Below, piece by piece: positions 1 through 13,200 of a stretch of 64,000 bases of DNA. The stretch spans positions 30,588,402-30,652,401 of the forward strand of contig NC_067199.1 in the NCBI RefSeq assembly GCF_000699445.3, written 5' to 3'. How positions within the stretch are numbered: the stretch's first letter is position 1; each line of letters opens with the position of its first letter. The notes beneath the pieces are model-generated. The model was not told the origin of the DNA and searched no databases. It worked only from the letters and a program-made list of their open reading frames with translations. Position numbers and translations under genes: made by a program. This DNA is from Schistosoma haematobium (Eukaryota > Platyhelminthes > Trematoda > Strigeidida > Schistosomatidae).

Positions 1-660
1 TAATATAATAGACTCCCATGTATGTGTACCGAATCCCTGTCACTTTTTATTCGCGTGACGGTAAATTCCACGCTTTATTCGAGAAATTTTCCCCTATTAA
101 CTATTGTCCTAGCTGACCCGGCTGCTTGGTACGGAATGCATACGCATACGCATTAACGTCTACCACCCAGCACCAAATGGTTAAGTTGAATGGTTTCACT
201 GCCAACTTAAAAGTGCTCTACGAACACACAAAAACGACAACTGGTACGAAACCCTACCGCTCGTTCTCTTAGGCATCAGAACGATCTTGAACGCGGATAT
301 CCAATGTTCCGCCGTTGAACTGGCATTCGGCAAGACATTGCGTCTGCCCGGGGAATTCTTCACACCACGGAGCAGACCCGATTTCCGTAAATCAGACTAC
401 GTCCAACGACTGTCTGCATTTATGCGAACGCTGTCTCCGGTGCCAACTCGAAAACAACATCGACAGGTCGCTCTCCCTCGAGAGTTATCTACCTGTTCAA
501 ATGTGTTCATACGAGTAGATTCGGTACGCAAACCTTTGCGACAGCCTTATGAAGGCCCATTTTTCACGTGATCGCTCGTCACGAAAAGACCTTCAAGGTT
601 GATCGACATGGCCGCGTCAAGATCGTCAACATTGATCGTCTCAAACCAGCACACTTTGAT
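1..660 (+). pseudogene. Ty3/gypsy-type integrase, C-terminal part, decayed
   Basis: In the + frame one can read the end of a retroelement integrase: the end of the catalytic core (a YHP..NG motif near 160-182 interrupted by a TAA at about 181), then a conserved stretch reading TLPLVLLGIRT near 250-285 and AVELAFGKTLRLPGEFF around 313-363. The frame shifts by one base near 560-571 and continues with the usual C-terminal beta-strand segment (ARHEKTFKVDRHGRVKIVNI). Integrase inserts the element's cDNA into the host genome. This copy has an internal stop and a frameshift and its 5' part lies outside the window, so it is dead. Family assignment to Ty3/gypsy rests on motif recognition; the exact schistosome lineage is not resolved. 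Confidence 0.8.
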
Positions 661-1515
661 GACAGTGCCCTATCTGATAACCTGAGATTCAATGCTAGAC
701 CTATCAAACCTACTAGCGGGATCCTCAAACCATCTTCAGGTCCCACGCTAGATACACCTGAGACCTCATTCTCACGTCCCAGTCAACAGCACGCGTCATC
801 TGCACCGTCTACGGACGAGACGACAGTCTCACATCCAGATCAGCAGACCACGCCGCCCTTGACTTCGGATGAGATTGCAGGTTCTCGCGACGCGAACGAG
901 ACTACCGTCTCACGTTCGGTCACCGAATACGGTTGCCCGTACGTTTCCGCGACTAGCCGCACAGTTAACAACCGATACGGTGTAGGATTATTCCTATACT
1001 ACACGCATGCTACACTCTTCTCTTTTTTGATTTTCTTTTTGATTCCTGAGCCTACGCCTTCGACCATCTCCGTTTGGTTCCGTCGACTTCAGTCAACTTT
1101 GGCGAAAGCTGGATTGGGCACCCATGCTCTTGTCAACGCACTCAGTCGATATATTGGTTTCGAATGCTTGGCATACGCTTGGTCTCGAACTTGGTCGTTA
1201 CGGTCGCTTCTGGTCTTTTGGCTCAACGTGGTTTCGTCCTTCGTCTGCAGCGTCTCCGGTCCGCATTCCCTACGAACGCAATCTTCAGATTCTGGATACA
1301 AACCACTCTGGTGTGGCATGCCAACTCAAGCAACAAATACAGCACATCGCTCCTGGTACCGTTTTCCGAAAAAGACCTTCGTTGGCAAATCGACGATCAA
1401 CGATCGCTTTCCTGTTCGCCAATCTTTCCGTCCTACAATCGCTCGTCAGCCGATCAGTCCCACGATTCAAACCACTATTTATCGAAAGTGTAAACCCTTT
1501 CTAGCGGGGGGCTCC
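568..1515 (+). pseudogene. Ty3/gypsy pol C-terminal tail and pre-LTR region
   Basis: After the integrase C-terminal segment the reading frame stays open to 1776. Its first 40 codons are integrase; the next 100 or so are rich in Ser, Thr and Pro (repeated ETTVS-like units at about 800-920), as in the tails of gypsy pol proteins. From about 950 onward the translation looks non-coding although it is still open. A purine-rich tract (GCGGGGGG, 1504-1511) sits just before the LTR and is a good polypurine-tract candidate for plus-strand priming. Confidence 0.55.
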
Positions 1516-1871
1516 TGTAGTGACTCACGTTTATCACGAGAACACGACTGGTTAATAAAAACAATTATTATTATAACCAACTGTACCAGTGTTTGTTTTA
1601 ATGTGCTTTTGCTCAACTGTGCTCATTATAGCCATTTTGTGCTTCCATTACCTTCCATCATTGTTCAGCGGTTTTTGGTACTGTTTGCACGTACTCCTTT
1701 CTCCTGTTTCCACTTGTACCATTCCTTGGCACGATCTTGGTATTCGTTCAATACCACAAGATCACCAACGAAATAAATCTGGTTACGTTCAACCTTCGCC
1801 TTCTGATTTATTTGGCACGTGTTTCTTGGTAGCGGTGTTGACAGTTAACCTCGACTCGACGCCACGCTACA
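1516..1871 (+). repeat. candidate 3' LTR of the Ty3/gypsy element
   Basis: The segment starts TGTAG and ends CTACA, the usual inverted dinucleotide ends of an LTR, and begins directly after a G-rich polypurine tract. An AATAAA lies near 1772, a possible polyadenylation signal. The 5' LTR is outside the window, so boundaries are inferred from the ends only. Confidence 0.5.
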
Positions 1872-2287
1872 ATTCTATTTCAAGTGACCTGTATGGTAAT
1901 TATGCACTTAATAATAACCACTTAATTTCTCTCTAGTCCCCCTGTAAATTTTACGTTAGAGCACTGAATGGTAGAGGTAGGGTGAGAAGTAAGAAGTGGA
2001 GCTTTACTTCCACGGTTGGTCTGTACACAGAAAACGAGAGTACCTGCGAAAAACCTAGGGATATTGGAAGTTTCTGGGGTCGCACAAAGTTTTGTAACAG
2101 AATAGTTATATTATTATAGTTTGACACATAACCCGTCGTTTTCCTAGAAATTCCTGGAAAGCACCCATTACGTTCTGACTAAACAAAGTGACTTCAAGCT
2201 TTTCACAGAATCTGGAAGCTTTTTCAAGGGATCTGAAGAAATTAACCCGAATTTGAGCATCTTAGCCTTTTATTTTTGTTATTTGTA
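1872..2287. other. intergenic stretch, nothing recognised
   Basis: Flanking DNA between the LTR and the next transposon fragment. I see no coding exon, RNA gene or repeat. Confidence 0.4.
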
Positions 2288-3220
2288 GACATATGTACTT
2301 ACTTATTCATTTACGCTTGTTACCACTGGTGGAGGAGCATGAGCCGCTCACCAGCACTCTCCATCCAACTCTGTCCTGAGCAGTGCCTTCCGATTGTTAT
2401 TCAGCCCTTTGATGTTGGGTTCCAATTCCAAATGTATTGTGAACTTTGGACATCCGTTTTTTCGCTTTCCTTCAGGATTAGAAGTTAGAGCTTACCTCGT
2501 GATGCAGTTTGACGATATCCTCAATGTGTGTCCTATCCACTTCCAACGTCTTTTTCTTATTTCTTATTCAGGTGGTTTTTTCTCTCACAGTAGGATATTG
2601 CTGAAAGCATCTGGTCGACGGACACTGAGTGTCATACGTAGACAACTGTTAATAAATACTTGTACCTTTCTGATGATGGTCGCGGTAGTTCTCCAAGTTT
2701 CAGCCCTGTACATCGCAAGTGACCGCCTTGAAGTTCGTATTGAAGATTCTCCCTTTGATATTGGTTGACAGTTGTTTTGAGTTCCATATGTTCTTTAACT
2801 CTAGGAATACTGTCCTTGTTTTGCCAGTCATCGCCTTCACATCTGCATTGGATCTTCCTTGCTCATCGATGATGCTTCCCAGGGGCCTTCAGGATTTCAT
2901 ACCTTACAGAGTTTCGTCATCAAGTGTAATGAGTTTGGTGTTATCCGTGTTGTATTTGAGGATCTTGCTTTTTCCCTTGTGTATTTTGAAGCTTACTGCT
3001 ACAGAGGCTGTTGCATACTGGCTGTCTTCACCTACATTTGCTGGTGTGAATGGGCTAAAATTGCTAGTCCAAAGTCCAAATCGTTTATCTTCACTCAAGA
3101 TGTCCATTATACTCTGAGTTTCTTTAGAGATATCGAGGTTTTACAATCCAGTCAATATACGGAAGAATTATACACAGCGAATGTTTCCAACCTTGTCTGA
3201 AACCAGTCTGGAATGAACAT
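2288..3220 (-). mobile_element. RTE-like (SR2-type) non-LTR retrotransposon, 3' fragment, degenerate
   Basis: Read on the minus strand this matches the last third of the intact RTE-like element at 18439-21640. Near 3150-3220 are remnants of the VRQG..LSPF and IDWI segments of reverse transcriptase, near 2965-3000 a segment reading KIHKGKSKILKYNT, then the IIDEQ segment near 2850-2890, and the 3' end at 2290-2360 with the characteristic CTTACTTA tail. Many stops and frameshifts mark it as old. It keeps sense codons (CAA and TGG) at two positions where the intact copy has TAG. Confidence 0.8.
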
Positions 3221-3339
3221 TCTATACAAACTGCAAACATAACGCCAAACAGACCGAACCGATATACTCACGAATATAGTCTCAATAGTATTAAAATTTG
3301 TAAATTGGTTATTTGTTCAATGAACTGTGTGATTCAGAA

Positions 3340-3740
3340 TACATAGCCTGTAAGCCAGCGAAACTTCACTGAGCCCTAGCCAAATCATCCGCAGTTGGGT
3401 CACTGAATATCGAACAAATCAGTGGTCCCTATCAATGATAATGACAACCAACACGCATCAGTTGATCGTAAGTCATGGGCAGGCCCATGTGGTGGCGGTC
3501 ACACCTTCACTTGTATCTAATCCAGTATATTTTTCTAATAACGATATCTGTGTTATACGGTCTTCAAAGCAGCAGTAGTACTTTTTAACGACCAAGGGGT
3601 AAAGCACGCTAGGTGCTCACTTCAAAGATGTGACTTCGAGGTTAGCTGTTGGTCGCACTACTCACGTCCACCTCGAGTGGGCCCCCAATCATTCGACGTA
3701 GATCACCTACGTTAGTAATCTACAAGCCAATAAACCATAG
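3340..3740. repeat. GC-richer dispersed-repeat remnant, class unknown
   Basis: This stretch has clearly higher GC than its surroundings and word composition like schistosome dispersed repeats (for example the 3590-3700 part with GACTTCGAGGTTAGC, which weakly recalls a pol III B box). No open reading frame. I cannot assign a class; a tRNA-derived SINE or an LTR remnant are both possible. Confidence 0.3.
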
Positions 3741-5546
3741 CCATGACATGTAGATACATACATAATGACACGCGTAAATGAAACTGAAAAGGTGTAATAC
3801 ACGCAGGTGAATAATTTCACCCGTGAAAACGAGCACAATATGACTGAAATGAATAGTAAATAGATGCTTAATAGCCAGATTTATACATAAAGAAAAAGAA
3901 TGTATAGGTGTGTGACGTGAACTCTTTAAAGTTTCATGCTTGTTTCGTTAACTAGCCCAGAAGATCCACGTTTTACTATCACTGTCGATGCTCAAATATA
4001 CCACTCCTTCAAACACTCATAAATTTCTCTCTTTTTTATTATTTTTGTATAATTTATGATTGTATGGAAGTCGGTGGTGACTAATTCTGTCTTATTGGGA
4101 GCATTTTTAAAACAATGTAGACGAATAAAATACTTTCTCGTTTCCAAAGATAATTCTAAGATAGACCTCTAGTCAAGCCATCTAAATGATCTATGAGATG
4201 TCCTACATGCAGCATGCTGTGTGTATCATATTGGCAGCATTATTTATTTTAGAATAATGGTATAAACAAGCAGTTTGTTACTGCTAACATACACCCAGAA
4301 CGTTGATGCAAATACCTACACCATCACCTCAAAGACGACTCGTAGAAGTAGAGATCCTAATGTATTAGTTAATAGTAAATGTAAAATCCCCGTTTCTAGT
4401 AACAAGGTTATAAGAAAGCACAAGTTGTTACTAGTTAAAGAACTTTGAGGTGATGTGTACAAAATTCGTCACCCAACTCAAATATTAAAAGTGAATCTCC
4501 AAATAAATAATGAACACTACATTCCTATTCAAATCCCTAATACTTCTTAGAATGGTAGGCAGTAGAGAAATAGGTGGGAAAAGCGACTTAAGATCCCAGT
4601 GTTGATGACTACTGGAGAGAAACAACGCAAAGACGATAACGGCAGTGCACGATCCTCTCGCAACATAGTGACAGCATTTGAATGTAATATATTTAGCGCC
4701 TTGGTTCACTGCCGCTCAGTTCCTATGCCATACAAACAGTGCTATCGGTTTAAAATTAGTTATAATTATCCGTAGTTCCGGTACGTTAGCCCACAATATA
4801 GAAAAACACAGCCCAAAAAATAACTAAAAGAAAGTTTAAGATCTCATTGTAAACGACTGAATAATTCCACACCAGTACATTGAGATCTTCAATCACTGTA
4901 TAAACCAAACACGAGACTCTAGTGATATTGGTTTCTAACCACGCGATCTTTGAATCTTAGTGGATAATTACTGAGAAGATTTAAACTTGTCATATAAATT
5001 TAAGAGAAGATAAGCAATGGTGGACGTAGCAAGAATCAGTAGAAATGATATGTCTCGGTAATGCAAGCGCGATCACTCCACATAACATATTCCACTTTGT
5101 ATTGAATATACTGCTCACTTTCCAGTCCAAATATGTTATTCAGAAGCGCTAGACATCATATTGCTGATCACCATGAGAGTACGAGTCAGTGTAGACAGTA
5201 ATTTTACCTTCACGTAAGATCTTATGGATGAGTTGTCACAACATGACATATCTACAATCTTGGGATTAGGTCTATTATTACAGTAGCAGACTTAAGCCTG
5301 CTAATACCATGTAGACCGTTAAAAGTACAAGACTATGAGAACAACAACCTCAGCTCATACATAAATGACATTTCGGAATTTTGCCAGTACCTTAATATTT
5401 GTTAACAGCAATGAGCAGTAGGCGAGCATTGGGAAGGTAAATGGCCAATAATGGCTCCTGAAATTATCAAGAGTTTTAAGGGTAATAATATTGTTTTCAC
5501 TACTGTTCATGATCTTTATTAATGAGCTGTGAAATAAAAATAACAC
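3741..5546. other. intergenic, nothing recognised
   Basis: AT-rich sequence without a convincing exon, RNA gene or repeat on either strand. Short open frames here have no recognisable motifs. Confidence 0.4.
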
Positions 5547-5547
5547 G

Positions 5548-5730
5548 TTGACACCGATTTATGAAAACAGCACACGGAAGTGGATTATCGTAGATAGCGG
5601 AAAGAATACATTTGAACTTAAAACGTACCTAACAACAATAGAGGGATGGGCAGTAGGCACTGAGTTAAAAATTTTCTTGTCAAAATATCATGTCATGGAC
5701 ATTCTGCCCCATCTAATACAAAAAATCTAG
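5548..5730 (+). other. short open frame with weak PLAT-start resemblance
   Basis: A 60-codon frame 1.3 kb upstream of the LOXHD1-like gene. Its middle reads FELKTYLTTIEGWAVGTELK, which loosely resembles the first strands of a PLAT repeat (aromatic, alternating hydrophobics, a Gly-Thr before the next strand). It lacks the acidic TGD core that most repeats in this gene keep and has no clear splice sites. It could be a relic of a duplicated exon or chance. Confidence 0.2.
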
Positions 5731-5984
5731 GTCCTCTAAGAAGATCCGCTTCTGACCGTCTGCTCGGAGCATGATCTCAGTCTAGTAAGCACAGTGAACT
5801 TAAAAAACGATTGAAAATACATAGGAGATACAAACAACCTAAGTTCAACTCTTCATTTTATCCGAAGACAACATGCTCAAAAGTTGTTCTTAACTACAGT
5901 TTAAACATACGCAAGGCCTTACTTTTAAGTTCACAATTTTGTTGAAGCTCCTCTCTTAAAGTTTTTATTCTCGTCAACGTTTTT

Positions 5985-6075
5985 ATAGCATGGTTGTTTT
6001 CTACGATATGAGGTTGATGACCCCATCCCAACTTTTCTGTTTTACCCATGCTTGGGATCGGCGTTAACCCTAGGG
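5985..6075 (-). repeat. degraded RTE-like 5'UTR remnant
   Basis: Read on the minus strand the words GGGATGGGGTCATCAACC and CCCAAGCATGGG follow the order seen in the 5'UTR of the full-length RTE copy (18440-18530). The surrounding sequence to about 6290 may be part of the same old insertion but is too decayed to align by eye. Confidence 0.45.
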
Positions 6076-7013
6076 AATCATTACGCTCTTTGAAGAAACC
6101 GCGGAAAATTGCACGCTCCCATTTTTTCTTGTAAACCGTTAGCTCCTATAGGAATACTCTCACAGCCGGAGTGACGTTAGCCCTCACAGTAACTTGCTTC
6201 AAGAAGAGACTTGAAAACCAGTACACTCCTACTTAGAGCAGTTGTACCTGATGCATATCTCATACTACACCTACTATTACCATTACGTCATATCAGTGGT
6301 TACCTCCTGTCCCTCGTTTTAACTTATGTTTGCCTTTCTATTCCTAAAATTGGGTTCCTTCACTCTGACTGGATCACCAAATAATTAAATTATTATTCTT
6401 GAGACAATTACCGTCTCTTGAAAATCAGATTATCGGTATATTACTTTCACATTACATGTAATCAAGTTTCTGTCTAGTAATAAGATAAGTGCTTTGGGTC
6501 AAACGCATTTTTCGAATTAAAAAATATACAAATCAATAAATAACTTGATACACATGGTCTCCTTTATTATCTTTAAGACAGCAAAAACGAAGATTGGTGC
6601 AGTTCTGCAACATATTGTCACCAGGCTATTCACTGACTTGAATGACTGTGCAGGGAGACGCGTTTTGAGAAATTTCATAAACATAGCTCCCTTTATTATT
6701 TTAATGAGAGCAAGAACGAAGATCGCTGCACCAATCTTGCTCTCTTTAAGACAATAAAGAACCACCAATCTGACGAATTAATGTAGTCAAGTAGACCACC
6801 ATTCATTAGACGAAATCGGATACCTGTAACCGTACTGAAACAACAAGAAACAAGCTCAAATAAATCAGTCGACTTATATAAAATCGTAAAAAGTATGCCA
6901 GTTATTGGATATTTAAAATGTTTTTAATGGTTCAATGTTGCACGTAATCATGACAAAATACTCGTTCTTTTACAAATGGTGCGCAATATGTTATAAAACA
7001 CCAAGTAGTTTAG
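6076..7013. other. upstream flank of the LOXHD1-like gene
   Basis: AT-rich, no recognisable exon. An approximate inverted repeat (6545-6640 against 6660-6760, both with CTCCTTTATTAT-type words) is visible but its function is unknown. Any promoter of the downstream gene should lie here; I see no reliable core-promoter element. Confidence 0.35.
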
Positions 7014-7022
7014 GTGCAAGAG

Positions 7023-7259
7023 ATGAACCCAGAAGATTCTATGGATGATGATTATTTAGAAAATTCGAAATCACGATTTTCATTTCATAGAACTGAAGAC
7101 AAAAAACATAAAGGAACAATATGCTGCGGTCACAATACATGTCATTTAGACCGCTACAATCTCATTAGCAGCGTAAAACCGTTCACAGCTAGACCATATA
7201 CATTGTACAAAATAGTTTTGACAACGGCTGACGTTCCTGGTGCTGGTACATCGGCTCAG
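7023..7259 (+). CDS. LOXHD1-like exon 1: N-terminus and start of PLAT 1
   Basis: The frame opens with a TAG at 7011-7013 and the first ATG is at 7023, so I take this as the start; alternatively the TAG is a splice acceptor and an upstream exon exists. The N-terminus is acidic ([11 protein letters not shown]) as in vertebrate LOXHD1. The first PLAT strand reads [18 protein letters not shown]. The donor is CAG|GTATTG after 7259, phase 0. Confidence 0.75.
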
Positions 7260-10200
7260 GTATTGAACTTATATATTTTAATTTTCGAAGATCTACATAA
7301 CACTTAAAGGTGAATGGGGGTCTTCCACTCGTCAGAGGCTCAAGAAGGAAAGGGTTTCAACAAGAAATTCACGTTTTTACTTACATCCTGGCTCATCAAA
7401 CACATTTTCAGTGGTTTCTCCAGACTTAGGAGGTTTACATTCTGTTTTTGTTGAGGTAATATAATCGACATTTCTGTCATCAATGTTTACGCGTTTGTGA
7501 TTTACCTCTTATTGAAATTGAACTAGTATAGAAATGTTGTACGAAAGTTTTAATTTAAGATAAGATATTTATCTCTTGAGTATTTAGTTATATGAATAGT
7601 TTTATTGAAAATATACATATACTTACAGAGTAAATTTACTGCTAAATAATCTATAATTGTGATTGCGTTCGTTGACAAAATAATCTTTTCCTCTTAAAAA
7701 ACTCATCCTATGCGAACGCATGTAGCCTTAGAGGAAGTAAACCGTGTGATCACTATCAGATATGAGATATGACGTAGATAGGGAATTTCAGTTTACTGGT
7801 AGTATGTGGAATTTAGTTGTGCAAACACTTATTCTATCATAACTTACGCAGGCGCTTTTGACTTATATTGAAACTCAGTATTTCTAACTTCCGGAGCATT
7901 TTGATTAACTTATTGAAACTCATGTCTTATTCATTGATCTCCTACCAGGAGGTTCGCTTATCGACTTAGAATACTCTGATGACATAGTTCTGTTTGATGA
8001 AGATGCTGATAAAATACGGATTCTTCTGGTTGTACTGAGCAACAATGCCAGAATTTTTGGATGCTCTTCCCCCCTCTAAATGTAAACTGTTGCTTCAGGA
8101 TTGACCTGCGTCGACAACTTCACTTATCTTGGAAGTCATATCAGCCCTAATGGGTTGGTGTTTGACGAAATCTCTTAACGGGTTCAGATAGCTCGTTGAC
8201 AACTTACGTCACCTACAGCGAAGGTGAGGTATCCGCCTATCAATTAAGAGAGACGGCTGAAAGAAAGTTAGGGGAGGCCGAACCGAAGCTTGGCATCAGT
8301 CACTGAAGTCACTAACTTCTAATCTAAGCCATATTGGCAGATGCAGACTATTTGCTTTGGGTCCGCGTGACTATCGTAACCAATGTTTGGAGACTCTGGG
8401 TGACATAGCTCAAAATCAATCACAATAGTGTCGGTGCATATACTCTTTGTCTTCTGTTAAACTGTGCGATTAAAATTACTTTATACCTCTCTAATTCTTT
8501 CTTCCTGTATTATTTCCTTATACACAACTGTCCTTTTATATATTGCTATCACTGAAGTAGCCACTCCTATAAATTTGGTGTTTATCTTGTGGTGTTAATG
8601 AGGTATGGTGACTTGGACTGATGCATATATGTGCCTGGTGCTACGTCGTAGCTGACTGACCGACTGACTGATAGGTTTATTTTTATGTAGCCTTTTAAAA
8701 CAAATATTTTGATGGAAATTCTGCAATCAAAGTATGCTAAAGAAAAAGCTATGATTAATTTTTTAAGAAGATTTTTATAATTTTTACGATTAGAGTGCCA
8801 AGTCATGTACTTTACGTACAGATTAATCTCCAGTTTAAACTTATTGCCTGACATAAATGAGAATGAGCTGCAAAATGAATTAACCCACGTAAACTGCATG
8901 TTGCATTCATCTGCTTTAAGATAGGAGCTGTGAGTCCTCGTATGCTTTAGTAAATATAGCGTAAACTGGTATTCTTATTCTCAAACCCGCTTTCGCACAA
9001 AACAGGTATACAGCAAAAATGTTTATCATGATGGCAACTTTTGACTCAATAATTACTCAGTCAGCTCAACCTAAAATGCTTAGTTGAGGTAGAATATAGC
9101 CAAATCATCTGGATGTAAAGGGACAAAACACTAAAAGAAATATATGGCTTAACATCAGGTTAAGGATGGACATGTTGTAATGTTTCACTTAAGAAATGGC
9201 CTAAAAATACCTAAGAAACCAAACCATATGTCAAATATTTCGTGAATATGATTTAAGTAAGTGTAAAAATTAGTTTGAAGTTGCTGCAGTGTTTTGTTTT
9301 GGTCTGTTTGTATATTCGTTCAATATTTCATAATCAGAACTAAAGTAAGTCATCATTCAAATAGAAAAAGTGGAACATAAGTTCACTGAAAACTAAACAA
9401 CTACTTGTATGGACGTTAGAGTTTGTTTGAGCGCTAAACGTATTCTATGTAACTACTTATGACTGAACCACAGCGTTTACAAATTACTGGGAAAATCCAG
9501 ACTAATGACTCGCTAAGTTCGCTTGATTTTCTTTACATAAGCATGAGACTATAATTATTTTCAATCAAAGATTGATAGTGGCTAGCAATGGAATCCAGGA
9601 GGAGTGTTTCGTCCCATTTAAGACTCACCAGTTAGGTGTTACTTCATTTCTGAGTTGATGTACACTCCGAGACCAAAATCCAGTACCGTTTGCTAAAAAT
9701 ACAATCTCTTTATTCACTTAGCTACTGGATTCATGTGGCCACTGTCTTATGCAATGTGGTCTGCTGTGCATTTGAACGTGTAAATTTCAGGAGGAAAAAT
9801 TTACGGAGTACACTTGTAAAAAATTGAAAACTAAAAATGTTTATAATTACTACAACATATCATTTTGTATCGGTTATAAAGTGTGTGCTGAACTAGAAAA
9901 AATGATTTTCGACAGACTGAAAGTTATGATTATATATTTACTGAATTTTAGGATGTAAAATCTTCTAGCATTTTGACCAATACCTGTAAGCAAAGGGTAC
10001 TACGTATTTAAGTAATCGATAAACGAGAAATAAAACATCTGACATATGCAAGTACTCTAGTCTACTCAAAAATTTCGTGAGGAAGTCAGTGACAGTAAGG
10101 CTAATTATTTGACTGAGATCTCCCGATAAACGAATTATTTTGTGCTGAACAATTGTTGCACTTGAACCCAATAATTATAGTTATTATAATTCATGTGCTC

Positions 10201-13200
10201 TTAAAAATATTTTATACAATTAGTGTCGCTAAAGTTAAGTATCTGACATTTAAATAGGTTACGTAAAACCTACTTCACGAATATGTATGTGTATACGTTA
10301 ATAAGGTTTTGCAGTAATGAATGATTCTAGTTTTCACTATCCCACTAAAAGTATCCATTGATAGATCACTTGTCTTGCTAATTCACTGTTGACATGATCA
10401 ATATATAGATGAAAATTTTACTTTCTTCCCTCAGAAGGTGGTTTGTAGAGCGCAATTTTTTTCCGTTTACCTGTGTGCATAGGCTTCATTTTATAAATGC
10501 CTTTCCCACATATTTCAGCAACTAAGGAGTTATACTCTTAGTTAATCCTAATAACAGAGATAGGCAGTTAGAACAAAATTAGGAATTTAATAACTGATAA
10601 TAATGACGGTTATTTAAAATAAAGCCAAGCAACGAAAAGCCACTAACTTTTTATAGATTTAACTTGAAATTATGGTGGAAGTAACTTACAACTTATTGGT
10701 TTCTTTTTTTACACATCAGCATGACAGTATGAGAAAAACCGACAGCTGGCTCCTGGAAAGTGTACAAGTCTTTCATCCTCTTACTAAGAAACGTTACATG
10801 TTTATGTGTAACCACTGGTTTTCCTTATATAAGGAAGATGGCCTTATAGCACGTGAATTATTTGGGATACGAAGTGCAAAAACAAGTAAATTGTGAATAA
10901 GATAATTAAACAATGCCATATATCACTTTCTTAACTTTCAGAATACTCCATTGTAACTGTGACCGGAGATCAAGAAGGGTCTGGAACAAATAGCAAGGTA
11001 TATATAACAATTTATGGAAGGACTGGAATTACTCCCAGAATAGAATTAAGCCAAGAAAATAAAAGTACAGGAAAAGATATCTTGTGCGCACCCTTTGGAC
11101 GTGGTACAAGTACAAAATTTATTGTCAAAGCTCCTAATGTTGGTGCCATTACAAATATTCGTATAAAGCAAGATGAATCGGGAAACGAACCACATTGGTT
11201 TTTAGAACGTGTTGTAGTTACTGATATGTCTTATCCCCAATGGACTTATTATTTCCATCTTTCATGTTGGCTTTCTAGCAAGTATGGTGACGGTAAATCA
11301 TGCAGACTTATCCGAGGCTATAGAGAACCTACTGGAACAGGTATTGGTAAGTTGCATTTGTATTAAGCTGAAACAATGTTTCATCTCTAAGAGTAAATAA
11401 TTTGTTCACTATATATGGAAATTTGTTTTTTTCATATATTAAACATATTGATCAAGATAGCTTTTATTCCTTCTAAAATATCATAGTTAAACTCGTTCAG
11501 CATGCATGTTTGACTCACGAGGTGTTGTTCCGGAAAAACATAAATTTGAATATTAGCCCGAACATCCTGGTAACAGGGTCAGAGTGCCTAGTAATAAACT
11601 GTTAAGTAGTTAAAAGTCATCATATATATTACAGAATAATGAATGGAGTGATAATCTAGTGATGATAAAATCCTATTATTAGTCAGTTTTGTTGATTTGA
11701 GCATTCAGTGTCGATAATCCAGAAGTTTCTAGTCTAAAAGTAATCATCATCCAGTGTTTTATTAAACTTTAGTCATCGAATCTAAGTAATTTTAGCGCAG
11801 ACTTAAGTAAGTTGAATAATTATAGATAACAAGGCAGGGTGCACGTTTACGTTGGCGGGGTTTCGGAATCATAAGTAGCGTATGCTTAAGATCTAATTCA
11901 GATTCAAGGTCAAGGTTTGCGGATTTCACATGAAGCAGTATAGCCTTAAGTATCTGGATCAGAATCTATTTCTCCTCTTTTTTAGAATCTCAGTCCTTTA
12001 TCGGATAGCTGACTAGAGAACTAAATTATATTTACTTACTTGTTTAAAATTATCATTACTAACTGTGCAAACCTTTAGTTCAAGAACTCTGATTGCTATC
12101 AATAGAAATAAATGTCAATCAAGTTTTTTAGACAGCTGTCTTCGGTAATGGAGATAAAATTTTCTCGTTTATATTTGGAAATGCAGTGGATGGAAATGAT
12201 TTATTTTATCAGGAATCGGTTTAATTAGTCCTACTATTGATATGTCTGTATGTGCTTAGTTTATTTTACTTAATTCTTGTCCTAATTATAATAATAAAAT
12301 CTTACGCCCACAGGTAAATGCCACACTTTTCATACAAACACTATAGGTTATATTTAATGTTTATGTAACACTCACCTAATTAAAATGGATTTTCATCATT
12401 CGAAAAGATAGGTCTACAAACTTTCCCGATGAAGTAACAGATCTACTTAATCCATCATAGTCAACACCTAAAAACCTCGATGATGTCTAAATTTAATTTT
12501 CTACTGAGAAATTGATGTTCAAAATAAGTACATAGGTAAATTAAATCGAATTAAAAAAAATTTCATTTTTCAGTAAAAACAATGGTAACTTTTGAAATCA
12601 AGCTTGATTTCTAACTTCATTTTATTAACTATTTCAGAAACAGAATATAAACTAACATTTTATACATCCGACCAAACGGATGCTGGGACAACGGGTGAGG
12701 TATATGTAAAACTTTATGGGGAGAAAGACTCGAGCAGAGAAATATGGGTTAATTCTATCCAGCAGACAAACAGAGGACAATCAACATCTTATCATTTCAC
12801 TCGTGGATCAACCGTGGAAGTTTATTTACCACCATGTCCCCAGTTAGGTGAGATAACTAAACTTAAAGTTGGACATAATGGAGCTGGTTCATCTCCTTCA
12901 TGGTTTCTAAACAAGGTAAGATGTTGTACTTCATATGGATCAATTATCTATCTAATTGTTCCTAAGCAGACAATTGATGTATAAAGGAGAAACATCTCAG
13001 GTTCTTTGAATAATTTGTTATATTTTGGAGAAATTCCAGTTGTTAATTGTAGTCTACTCAGAAGCTCAATAGTTTTGCACAGTTTACATAATGTGCACGC
13101 GATATTTTCAATAATCATAGTCCATTTTAGTTTATCTTGTGTCTTGAAGGAATGATTTTTGATTAAAAATTCACCAAAAGCTGGAATTATCCATCCAGGA

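Noticed and set aside
1074..1504. Several overlapping frames of 60-140 codons
   Set aside because: Downstream of the integrase C-terminus, no motifs, likely non-coding part of the Ty3/gypsy element.
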